Below, one piece after another: positions 22,768-32,448 of a stretch of 32,448 nucleotides of DNA (its first letter is position 1; every line of letters starts with the position of its first letter). Source of the DNA: Prevotella sp. (GTDB lineage Bacteria > Bacteroidota > Bacteroidia > Bacteroidales > Bacteroidaceae); contig JAGCNO010000170.1 of NCBI GenBank assembly GCA_017645905.1, positions 1 through 32,448 on the forward strand, in the 5' to 3' direction. A program made the translations under genes and the position numbers. The notes under the pieces were generated by a model. The model was not told the origin of the DNA. It saw only the letters and a program-made list of their open reading frames with translations, and did no database searches.

Positions 22768-24195
22768 ATGGACTTCAACCAACTCATCACTACTGTCAAC
22801 GACGCGCTGTGGACCTACGTGCTCATCGGCGCGCTCATTGGCTGTGGCCTGTGGTTCACGTGGAAGACGCGCTTCGTGCAGTTCCGCATGGTGGGCGAGA
22901 TGTTCCGTCTGCTCACCGACTCGGCGGTCTACACATCGAGTGGCGTAAAGCATATTACCTCGTTCCAGGCCTTTGCCGTCTCTGTGGCCACTCGTGTAGG
23001 CACAGGTAACCTCGCCGGCGTAGCCACGGCCATTGCCGTCGGTGGCCCCGGGGCAGTGTTCTGGATGTGGGTCATCGCGCTCATCGGCTCGGCCACGGCC
23101 TTTGTGGAGTCTACCCTTGCCCAGCTTTACAAGCTGCCCAACAAAGATTCCTTCATCGGCGGCCCAGCTTATTACATCCAGCGGGGCCTGCACAAGCGGT
23201 GGATGGCCGTGCTCTTCGCCATTCTCATCACCTGCCAGTTCGGCCTGTCGAACAACTCCATACAGGCCAACACCATCTGCGGAGCCATGCAGGAAGCCTT
23301 CGGAATAGCCCCCCTGTGGATGGGCTGTTTCCTGGTTGCCATTTCGCTGATTATTGTCTTTGGCGGCATACAGCGCATCGCCCGAGTCAGTGCGGTGCTG
23401 GTGCCCCTCATGGCCGTGGGCTACGTGATACTGGCCCTTGTGGTTCTTGCCATGAACATCGACCTGATTCCCCATGTGTTCAAAGTTATTGTGCTCGATG
23501 CCTTCGGCTTTGAACAGGTGGCGGGCGGCGGACTGGGTGCTGCGATGATGAACGGCATCAAGCGTGGGCTCTTCTCCAACGAGGCCGGCGAGGGCAGTGC
23601 GCCTAACGTGGCAGCGACGGCATCGGTTTCCCATCCTGTGAAGCAGGGGCTCATACAGGCCCTCGGTGTCTTCACCGACACGCTGCTCGTCTGCTCCTGC
23701 ACAGCGTTCATCATCCTCATCAGCGGTCTCTACCAGGTGCCCGAGCTCAACGGCATCACCCTAACACAGTCTGCCCTGCAGAGCGAGGTGGGAGCCTCCG
23801 GCCCCGTGTTCGTGGCCATAGCCATCTTCCTCTTTGCCTTCTCCAGCATCATCGGCAACTATTATTACGGCGAGGCCAACATCCGTTTCATCACGCGAAA
23901 CTCTCAACTCTCAACTCTTAACTCTCAACTCATCATGACCCTTTACCGCCTCTTCTCTGGTGGCGTGATGGTAATGTTCGGCGCAATGGCCAGCCTCGAG
24001 CTGGTGTGGAACATCGTCGATTTCTTCATGGCCTTCCTCACGGCCTGCAATCTTGTGGCCATCGTCCTCCTGGGCCGCTACGCCTTCCGCCTGCTCGACG
24101 ACTACCGGCGGCAGAAACGTCAGGGCATAAAAGAACCCGTGTTCCACCGCAGCCAGTTGCCTGAGATAGAACACGAGCTCGAATGTTGGGAATAG
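22768..24195 (+). CDS. AGCS family alanine/glycine:cation symporter
   Basis: Inner-membrane sodium- or proton-coupled amino-acid symporter (475 aa, TC 2.A.25). About ten or eleven hydrophobic helices are seen. Family motifs are SVATRVGTGNLAGVATAIAVGGPGAVFWMW, GGPAYYIQRG, QANTI and LFSNEAGEGSAPNVAATA. The start is the ATG one base after the transketolase stop; the longer frame from 22489 is only overlap with that gene. A heptamer tract is read as NSQLSTLNSQLI (about 377-389) between IRFITR and MTLYRL, in a loop between helices. Being last in the argG-transketolase run suggests co-transcription. Alanine or glycine is the usual substrate of the family. Confidence 0.94.
   Translation: MDFNQLITTVNDALWTYVLIGALIGCGLWFTWKTRFVQFRMVGEMFRLLTDSAVYTSSGVKHITSFQAFAVSVATRVGTGNLAGVATAIAVGGPGAVFWMWVIALIGSATAFVESTLAQLYKLPNKDSFIGGPAYYIQRGLHKRWMAVLFAILITCQFGLSNNSIQANTICGAMQEAFGIAPLWMGCFLVAISLIIVFGGIQRIARVSAVLVPLMAVGYVILALVVLAMNIDLIPHVFKVIVLDAFGFEQVAGGGLGAAMMNGIKRGLFSNEAGEGSAPNVAATASVSHPVKQGLIQALGVFTDTLLVCSCTAFIILISGLYQVPELNGITLTQSALQSEVGASGPVFVAIAIFLFAFSSIIGNYYYGEANIRFITRNSQLSTLNSQLIMTLYRLFSGGVMVMFGAMASLELVWNIVDFFMAFLTACNLVAIVLLGRYAFRLLDDYRRQKRQGIKEPVFHRSQLPEIEHELECWE
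23899..23933 (+). repeat. 5 x 7 bp heptamer tract in symporter
   Basis: Units AACTCTC, AACTCTC, AACTCTT, AACTCTC, AACTCAT: order A-A-B-A-C, 35 bp, in frame in a loop of the AGCS symporter. Confidence 0.88.
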
Positions 24196-24198
24196 TCA

Positions 24199-24507
24199 CT
24201 ACATCTCCGCCATGACGTCGATGACGGATGCGATGTCGGCCACGTCGACTGTATAGTCTCCGTTCACGTCGGCTTTATCCTTGTACTGCAGGCTGCTACC
24301 TGCCATCACATCGATGATGGTGGCGATGTCGGCCACGTCTACGGCGCCGTCGCCGTTCACGTCGCCCTTCAGGGTGGGTTTTTCCTTCCAGCAGAGGTAG
24401 CCGGGATTCTCTGTGCCTCCGTCTATGTGGGCGTACGAACCGTCTGTATGGTTCCTGTCATACGTCGTGCCCTGCCCGCCAAGGATGCTGTTGCAGACCC
24501 AAATCGG
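24199..24507 (-). pseudogene. C-terminal remnant of a dockerin-ended secreted protein
   Basis: An open frame of about 102 codons ending at the TAG (24201-24199) reads from IWVCNSILGGQG through TENPGYLCWKEKPTLKG into two dockerin-type repeats (DVNGDGAVDVADIA and DVNGDYTVDVADIA, 24202-24370). Upstream in the same frame are two TGA stops (from 24510), and there is no start codon before the dockerin, so this is the tail of a larger secreted enzyme that has lost its body. The short preceding segment gives no secure family; a beta-helix or lyase-like protein is a guess. It ends about 60 bp from repeat array 3, where the deletion may have occurred. Confidence 0.8.
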
Positions 24508-24540
24508 TCATCAGAAAACGTACCAAGACTTTGAGCCGTT

Positions 24541-24571
24541 TTTCATTTCTCATTTCTCATTTTTCATTTAG
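24541..24571. repeat. Heptamer tract next to array 3
   Basis: Four 7-mers with the CATTT core (CATTTCT, CATTTCT, CATTTTT, CATTTAG from 24544) directly abut the 22-bp array. A degenerate copy of the array core (AGCCGTT) lies just upstream at 24534. Confidence 0.7.
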
Positions 24572-24679
24572 CGGAGCGCAGAAAGCCGTTCTTTCCCATC
24601 GAAAAAGCCGTTCTTTCAAATCGAATAAGCCGTTCTTTCTATGGGAAAAAGCCGTTCTTTCTATGGGAAAAAGCCGTTC
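24570..24679 (-). repeat. 22-bp tandem array 3, five units
   Basis: Five 22-bp units in minus orientation. Their AGCCGTTC cores (complement of GAACGGCT) end at 24591, 24613, 24635, 24657 and 24679. The first two units on the minus strand are identical, and the third has the same variable part as unit 3 of array 1. A degenerate seventh-like core (AAGCCGTCCCTTT) is at 24813-24825. The rest of 24680-24880 holds no recognisable gene or RNA. Confidence 0.9.
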
Positions 24680-24883
24680 TTGCTCCATTTCATTACGCAA
24701 GCGTCTCCTTCGTCGCCGAGCGCTTTGCCGCAGAGTAAGTCATTAAAACCCAGAGTCCATCTTAATGACCGATTAGGGACAAAGCGTGGTTATTTGCCCT
24801 GACGGAATCGGATAAGCCGTCCCTTTGCCACTGTTGCGAAAGTATTTGAGACGTATTTTAAATGTGGAGTAGCAGAAAAGGTG

Positions 24884-24891
24884 TACCTTTG
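24884..24891 (+). promoter_or_regulatory. Putative -7 box for GH43-esterase operon
   Basis: TACCTTTG matches TAnnTTTG, 26 nt upstream of the ATG at 24918. The -33 region is only T-rich (24856-24859), so strength or regulation is uncertain. Confidence 0.55.
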
Positions 24892-24917
24892 TCTCACTTT
24901 TTCAACCTATAACCATT

Positions 24918-26603
24918 ATGAAGAGACCGAGACTGCTATTTTTGCTGCTTCCTCTGCTGCTGCAGACGGCAACAGTGCGTGCCGATGACTACTCGACGAT
25001 GCACGCCGAAAAGATTCAGAACCCCATGCTGTGGGCCGACGTGCCCGACCCCGACGTGATTCGCGTCGGCGACACTTTCTACTTAGTGAGCACCACGATG
25101 CACCTCATGCCCGGTGCTCCCGTCATGGCCTCGAAGGACCTGAAGAACTGGGAGACGGTGGGCTACATCTTCGACAAGCTGACTGACTCTCCGAAGTACG
25201 ACCTGTCGTTCTCGCTGCCCCTTGACCAGCAGGAGGGCAAGGAGGGTGTTGGCACGGTCTACGGCCGCGGCCAGTGGGCCACGTCGCTGAAGTACCACGA
25301 CGGCAAGTTCTGGGCCCTGCTGGCTCCCAACGAGATGAGTGCTATGGGCGATACTTATATCTTTACCGCTCCGAAGGCTGAGGGTCCCTGGACGATCCAT
25401 TCCCGCCTGCGCCATTTCCACGACGCCACGCTGTTCTTCGACGATGACGGCACGCCTTACGTGTTCTTCGGCACGGGCGAGATGTGCCAGCTGAGCCGCG
25501 ACCTGAAGAGCGTTGTCGAGGGCAGCCTGCGCCACTACTTCAACCGTGAGGAGGACGAGCGCGGACTGCTGGAGGGCACCCGCGTCATCAAGCGGGGCGG
25601 CACGTACTACGCCCTGCTCATCAGCCATGTCTACGGGCCGGGCCGCCACCGCCGCGAGGTGTGCTACCGCACCAACGACCTGAAGGCCGAGAAGTGGGAG
25701 AAGCAGGTCATCCTCCAGAGCGACTTCGGCGGCTTCTCCTATCTGGCACAGGGCACCATCGTCGACACCGAGGAGGGCGACTGGTATGGTGTCATGTTCC
25801 AGGACCGTGGCGGCGTAGGGCGTGTGCTCACGCTGTCGCCCTGCCGCTGGATTGACGGCTGGCCGATGCTGGGCGATGCGAACTACAAGGTGCCCGACGT
25901 GATGCGCCCCTACAAGAGCGGACTGCCTGAGAAGACCATTGTGAAGGCCGACGACTTCTCGGCTGAGAAGCTCGGACTGCACTGGCAATGGAACCATAAC
26001 CCGGTGGACAATGCCTGGAGCCTGACGGAGCGTCCCGGGTTCCTGCGGCTGAAGACCAGCCGTGTGGTGCCCAACCTCTACCTTGCTCCCAATACGCTGA
26101 CACAGCGCATGGAAGGCCCGACGTGCACCGGCGCTATTTGTATCGAGTTCTCCAAGATGAAGGATGGCGACTGCTGCGGCTTCTCGGCCTTCAACGGAGA
26201 CAGCGGCGTGCTCACCCTCAAGAAGGTAGGCAAGAACTATTTCTTAGAGATGAGCGAGCAGAAGGTCACGCTCACCGAGCGCGAGAAGGCCGTGACCAAC
26301 GTCGATGAGAAGATGGTCAAGGGTGTCGCCATCTCTGCCCTCTACCCCAAGGCCACGAAGATTTGGCTGCGCATAGACGGCGACTTCCGTCCCGGTGAGC
26401 GTGGCGGGCGAGATGCTGCCAACTTCTACTACAGCATGGACGGCGAGCAGTGGGAGCAGATAGGCACCGAGAACTACCGCATGATTTTCGACTACCGTCG
26501 CTTCTTCATGGGCTCGAAGTTCGCCATCTTCAACTATGCCACGAAGAAGGCAGGAGGATATATCGACGTGGACTGCTTCGACTATAAAAGAATGAAAGAA
26601 TAA
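24918..26603 (+). CDS. GH43 beta-xylosidase / alpha-L-arabinofuranosidase
   Basis: Secreted two-domain GH43 enzyme (561 aa). A signal peptide covers 1-22. The propeller (about 32-330) begins NPMLWADVPDPDVIRVGDTFYLVSTTMHLMPGAPVMASKDL, split here over residues 35-75, a pattern of the GH43_12-like group. Catalytic acids are Asp44 (base), Asp169 in FHDATLFF and Glu219 in LLEGTRV. The C-terminal beta-sandwich (about 340-560) is the GH43 C2-type domain that closes the active site. It precedes the CE6-CE1 esterase by 40 nt in the same direction, so both probably debranch arabinoxylan. Whether it is a xylosidase or an arabinofuranosidase cannot be decided by reading. Confidence 0.92.
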   Translation: MKRPRLLFLLLPLLLQTATVRADDYSTMHAEKIQNPMLWADVPDPDVIRVGDTFYLVSTTMHLMPGAPVMASKDLKNWETVGYIFDKLTDSPKYDLSFSLPLDQQEGKEGVGTVYGRGQWATSLKYHDGKFWALLAPNEMSAMGDTYIFTAPKAEGPWTIHSRLRHFHDATLFFDDDGTPYVFFGTGEMCQLSRDLKSVVEGSLRHYFNREEDERGLLEGTRVIKRGGTYYALLISHVYGPGRHRREVCYRTNDLKAEKWEKQVILQSDFGGFSYLAQGTIVDTEEGDWYGVMFQDRGGVGRVLTLSPCRWIDGWPMLGDANYKVPDVMRPYKSGLPEKTIVKADDFSAEKLGLHWQWNHNPVDNAWSLTERPGFLRLKTSRVVPNLYLAPNTLTQRMEGPTCTGAICIEFSKMKDGDCCGFSAFNGDSGVLTLKKVGKNYFLEMSEQKVTLTEREKAVTNVDEKMVKGVAISALYPKATKIWLRIDGDFRPGERGGRDAANFYYSMDGEQWEQIGTENYRMIFDYRRFFMGSKFAIFNYATKKAGGYIDVDCFDYKRMKE

Positions 26604-26640
26604 AAAATGAAGAAATGAAAACCTCAAAATAATAATTTAA

Positions 26641-29342
<2,702 letters not shown>

Positions 29343-29348
29343 TCTTTC

Positions 29349-30704
29349 CTATTTTTCATGATTCTTCAACCACTGCCAGCACTTGCTCCAGCTGGTGGGG
29401 AAACGCCAGTGACCACTCGAAGGGGTAATGTCTTTCTCCTTCGGAGCTTGAATTTCGTTCCATGCTGCCCAGATACTGGTGGGTGAACAAGTGTCGTCGC
29501 TATAGCCCCACGACATGAAGGTGGGCACTTCCAGCATACGGGCGAAGTTGACCACATCGTAGTATTGCAGCGTCTGCACGGCCTGTTCCTCGGGGATGTC
29601 CACCTGCCCGTCTTTGTAGCGACGGGATTCGTCGACGTATTGCCAGGAGAAGAATTTCGGCCATCCTCCTGCCCGCTGGTGAAGGAAGCCGGTGAGGTCG
29701 CAAAGGGCGGGATAGAACGGTGCACAGGCCGTCACCTTCTCGTTGAGTGCCGCCGTGATGATGGTCAGCGCTCCACCCTGTGAACCGCCAGTGACAATGA
29801 CATTTTTGCCGTCCCACTCGGGAAGGGAGCAAAGGAAATCGACGGCCCGGGCACAGCCCACATACACATCTTTATAATAATAGGTGTCCTTCGAGGCCAT
29901 GCCGCGGCGCATATAGTCGTCGCAACGCTCATGGCGCATCTTGTCGTAGACATCGTCGGGCAACAGCTGGTCGTTGTCGTGAATCTCTATCTTCAGGTAG
30001 ATGTAGCCCTGTTTGGGGAAGAAATCGGAGGGATAGATCTTGGTGCTGCCGGCACCGGGAGGGCAGAGGACGACGGGGAAAGTCTGGGTATTGAGAGCGG
30101 ATACCTTGGGCATGGTGAGAAAACCCTGTATCCACTTTTCCTTGCCCACATGGAGACGGACTCGCTTGGTGACGAACTGTTCGTTGGTGGCATCGGGAAT
30201 GTCGGTATATTCGGGCTCTATCGGCTGCTTGCGGGCCTCTGCTAAGGCTTTCTGCCAGAAGGCTTTGAAGTCGGAGGGCATTGGCGAGAAGGTTCTGATG
30301 TCCTCCGGCGAAAAAGCCACCTTCACCAAGTCCTTGTAGGTCTTGCCGTCGGCGGCGCGAAACTCATATTGGCAGGCCATGAAGCCAGGTTCCGGGAGTG
30401 TGCCCATGGAAACGACGGCCTCGCCATCGCAGAAGGCCACGGAGTCGAACTGCTCGGGCAGGAACATCTCCTTGCCTACCTTGTAGTGCAGCATCGTCCC
30501 GTGGACGGGAACGCCACCTTCTCGGGCCAGGATGTGGAGCGTGGCCTGCTGGCCCAGGGCATAGTGACCGTCGGCATGGTTGGTCGTGGCCACAGTTTCG
30601 ACGAAGGGTTTGCGCGGATTGCCAAACTCCTGCTGGAAGGTCTGAGCACTTACGGCCAGCGTGGTCAGGCACAGCCCCAGCATGATTCTAAAGGTTCTGC
30701 TCAT
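29349..30704 (-). CDS. CE7 acetyl xylan esterase
   Basis: Secreted alpha/beta-hydrolase (451 aa) of carbohydrate esterase family 7 (acetyl xylan esterase/cephalosporin-C deacetylase type). A signal peptide covers 1-20 (ending AVSAQ). An extra N-terminal beta-rich domain (about 21-135) precedes the catalytic domain. The latter shows PPGAGSTK (oxyanion region), Ser308 in VTGGSQGGAL, the Asp in GYSDDTCSPTS and the His in SSGHW. CE7 enzymes remove acetyl groups from xylo-oligosaccharides. The start overlaps the GH3 stop by ATGA, so it is coupled to GH3. Together they would deacetylate and hydrolyse xylo-oligosaccharides. Confidence 0.92.
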   Translation of the reverse strand: MSRTFRIMLGLCLTTLAVSAQTFQQEFGNPRKPFVETVATTNHADGHYALGQQATLHILAREGGVPVHGTMLHYKVGKEMFLPEQFDSVAFCDGEAVVSMGTLPEPGFMACQYEFRAADGKTYKDLVKVAFSPEDIRTFSPMPSDFKAFWQKALAEARKQPIEPEYTDIPDATNEQFVTKRVRLHVGKEKWIQGFLTMPKVSALNTQTFPVVLCPPGAGSTKIYPSDFFPKQGYIYLKIEIHDNDQLLPDDVYDKMRHERCDDYMRRGMASKDTYYYKDVYVGCARAVDFLCSLPEWDGKNVIVTGGSQGGALTIITAALNEKVTACAPFYPALCDLTGFLHQRAGGWPKFFSWQYVDESRRYKDGQVDIPEEQAVQTLQYYDVVNFARMLEVPTFMSWGYSDDTCSPTSIWAAWNEIQAPKEKDITPSSGHWRFPTSWSKCWQWLKNHEK

Positions 30705-32448
30705 TTCAGGCTGATGGTTTGTGAGAGTGATTCGACACCAAGGTCGGAGGAACGAGGTGAGGGTGCGGCAGAGCTGACCGTAATGGTGTAGTCGCCCTTC
30801 ACCAGTTTGGAGGAGCCGTCTTCAAGAACAGTCATCAGGCGCTCCAAGGGGATGGTGAACTCCACCACCTTCTGGCTGCCTGCCTTTACCGTCACTCGCT
30901 GGAAAGCGGCGAGCTGCTGCAAGGGAGCCGAGACACCGGCACCGGGAGCCGAGACATAGACCTGTGGCGTCTCGGTGACGTCCCATTTAGAGCCGTTCGT
31001 CAACGTCAGGCTGACGTCGACTCCCTTCTTTTGGTCGGCCTTCACTTGCAGCCCTTCGTATTTCACCTGTCCGTAGCTCAGGCCGAAGCCGAAGGGGAAG
31101 AAGATGTTGTCGGACATATATTTATAGGTACGCCCGCGCATAGAGTAGTCGTCGAAGGGCGGCAGTTTGTCGCCGTCGGCTGGGAAGGTGACGGGCAGGC
31201 GTCCCGAGAAGTTCGCATCGCCGAAGAGCACGTCGGCCAGGGCATAGCCGCCCTCCTGACCGGGGTACCAGGCCATGACCACGGCGTCGGCCAGCTGGCA
31301 CACCTCGCGCACATCGACGGGGCTGCCGCCGGTGAGGACTACGATGACGCCCTCCTTCTTCCGTTTGCAAATCTTCCGGAGATAGTCCATCTGACTCTCA
31401 GGAATGTGGAGGTTCACGCGGTCGCCCCATTCCGAGTCGATGGCCTCGCCCTCTTCGCCTTCGAGGTTGCCGTTGTTGCCCATCACGACGATGGTTTTTT
31501 CAGCTCCGGCCGACTCACCCACGGCCCAGTTAATGGTGTTCAGCGTGGGTGCGTTCTCCAGGCATCCCGGACGGTAGTTCACCGCCGTGCCGTTGCTCAC
31601 CTTCGACACGATGCCCTGCAGGTAGGTGCAGTAGCGGTCGCTGATGCCGAAGTAGTTGCCCATGAGCCAGAAGGCGTCGGCGGCTCCGGCACCGGTGACG
31701 AAGAGCGTGTGGATGTGCTTGTCGATGGGCAGCGCCCCGTTCTCGTTCTTCAGCAGCACCATCCCCTCGACGGCGGCCTCGCGGGCCAGGGCGATGTTCT
31801 GCTTCGAGCCTATCGCCTCCTCACCAATATGATTATAGGGGCAGTCCTTGTCGGGCTGCAGGATACCCAGCTTCAGGCGCGTCATCATCAATGGCTTCAG
31901 CGCCTTGTCGATGTCGGCCTCAGTGAGCAGTCCTCGGTCGAGGGCGTCCTTCAGCGACTTGAACGACGAGCCGCACTCCACGTTCAGGCCGGCCTTGATG
32001 GCGATGGCACAGGCCTCCGCCTCGGTCTGTGCGATGTGGTGACCTTTCCAGATGTCGGTCACGGCGTCGCAGTCGGAGACGATGTGCCCCTTGAATCCCC
32101 ATTTCTGGCGCAGGATGTCGGTGAGCAGCAGCTTACTGCCCGATGCCGACTCGCCATAAACGCGGTTGTAGGCACCCATGATAATCTCCACCCCAGCCTC
32201 CTGCACCAGCATGCGGAACGCCGGGAGGTAGGTCTCCCAGAGGTCGTGCTGCGAAGGCTCGACGTTGGCCGAGTGGCGCGTGGCCTCCGGGCCGCTGTGC
32301 ACGGCAAAGTGCTTTCCGCAGGCAGCCACCTTCAGGTAGACGGGGTCGTCGCCCTGCATGCCTCGGACAAAGGCGGTGCCCATGGTGCCGGTGAGGAAGG
32401 GATCCTCGCCCCAGGTCTCCATGCCGCGTCCCCAGCGCGGGTCGCGGA
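30701..32448 (-). CDS. GH3 beta-xylosidase/beta-glucosidase, 5' end cut by window edge
   Basis: Glycoside hydrolase family 3 enzyme, first gene of the GH3-CE7-SDR run; the N-terminus lies beyond the right edge. The visible part begins DPRWGRGMETWGEDP, the conserved block just after the N-terminus of the TIM barrel. KVAACGKHFAVHSGPEATRH and the nucleophile Asp in IVSDCDAVTDI follow. The alpha/beta sandwich runs from EGMVLLKNE to PGQEGGYALADVLFGDANFSGRLP, and FPFGFGLSYG leads to the fibronectin-III-like C-terminal domain. SDCDAV is more common in xylosidase-type GH3 enzymes, and the neighbouring CE7 supports xylo-oligosaccharides as substrate. That inference is moderate. Confidence 0.94.
   Translation of the reverse strand, partial: RDPRWGRGMETWGEDPFLTGTMGTAFVRGMQGDDPVYLKVAACGKHFAVHSGPEATRHSANVEPSQHDLWETYLPAFRMLVQEAGVEIIMGAYNRVYGESASGSKLLLTDILRQKWGFKGHIVSDCDAVTDIWKGHHIAQTEAEACAIAIKAGLNVECGSSFKSLKDALDRGLLTEADIDKALKPLMMTRLKLGILQPDKDCPYNHIGEEAIGSKQNIALAREAAVEGMVLLKNENGALPIDKHIHTLFVTGAGAADAFWLMGNYFGISDRYCTYLQGIVSKVSNGTAVNYRPGCLENAPTLNTINWAVGESAGAEKTIVVMGNNGNLEGEEGEAIDSEWGDRVNLHIPESQMDYLRKICKRKKEGVIVVLTGGSPVDVREVCQLADAVVMAWYPGQEGGYALADVLFGDANFSGRLPVTFPADGDKLPPFDDYSMRGRTYKYMSDNIFFPFGFGLSYGQVKYEGLQVKADQKKGVDVSLTLTNGSKWDVTETPQVYVSAPGAGVSAPLQQLAAFQRVTVKAGSQKVVEFTIPLERLMTVLEDGSSKLVKGDYTITVSSAAPSPRSSDLGVESLSQTISLK

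Noticed and set aside
22693-23634. Minus-strand open frame (313 codons) opposite the symporter
   Set aside because: Antisense shadow of a well-conserved AGCS transporter; no start context or family motif.
24531-24746. Plus-strand 71-codon frame over array 3
   Set aside because: It simply reads through the 22-bp repeats; a 22-bp period is not compatible with a repeated peptide in one frame, and there is no promoter or homology.
24680-24883. tRNA or small RNA in the gap before GH43
   Set aside because: No cloverleaf, conserved T-loop or clear structure was found; only a degenerate copy of the array core is visible.
30717-30765. Repeat-like C-terminal segment SAAPSPRSSDLG of GH3 as another insertion
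   Set aside because: A P-S-x-R-S-x-x-L-G pattern is normal at the end of GH3 fibronectin-like domains, so it is probably native sequence.

Overview
The window looks like a chromosomal segment of a Bacteroidales bacterium, most likely a Prevotella-like glycan degrader. The evidence is GC-rich coding DNA with AT-rich intergenic gaps, promoters of the Bacteroidetes type (TTTG, about 20 nt, TAnnTTTG) and no reliance on Shine-Dalgarno sites. It also has many secreted plant-cell-wall enzymes and an argR-GNAT-argG cluster typical of the phylum. No SusC/SusD pair, hybrid two-component regulator, tRNA, rRNA, transposase or CRISPR was seen.

Layout: (1) 1-7337, minus strand: cysS, then a GH106-type alpha-L-rhamnosidase and a GH2 beta-galactosidase that runs off the left edge. 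(2) 7338-7625: a divergent intergenic region with the cysS promoter, a 5 x 22 bp repeat array and a GH43 promoter. (3) 7626-8675, plus: GH43 endo-arabinanase-like enzyme, overlapping tail to tail with the next unit. (4) 8627-16633, minus: a tightly packed operon of ABC exporter, LtaS-like membrane sulfatase-fold transferase, GH43-LamG-dockerin arabinanase and GH5_7 mannanase. (5) 16791-18236, plus: Ser-type S1 sulfatase, divergent from the ABC gene. (6) 18303-24195, plus: a second 22-bp array, then argR, GNAT, argG, a split transketolase and an AGCS amino-acid symporter. (7) 24199-24679: an orphan dockerin-ended gene remnant abutting a third 22-bp array. (8) 24918-28614, plus: GH43 xylosidase/arabinofuranosidase and a fused CE6-CE1 esterase. 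(9) 28611-32448, minus: GH3 (cut by the right edge), CE7 acetyl xylan esterase and an SDR.

Together the enzymes target acetylated and feruloylated arabinoxylan (GH43, CE6-CE1, CE7, GH3), arabinan and rhamnogalacturonan side chains (two GH43s, GH106, GH2), mannan (GH5_7) and a sulfated glycan (sulfatase).

The most unusual content is repeat DNA. Three intergenic arrays each hold five 22-bp units with the core GAACGGCT. A separate family consists of tracts of five 7-bp units. Four of these, with unrelated heptamers (GTGAGGG, CAATGGT, AACTCTC, GTTTATT), share the same internal order A-A-B-A-C. They sit in frame inside genes; one encodes the hydrophobic core of a signal peptide. Related tracts touch start codons. 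GC-rich palindromic elements are also carried in frame inside GH2, GH106, cysS and transketolase genes.
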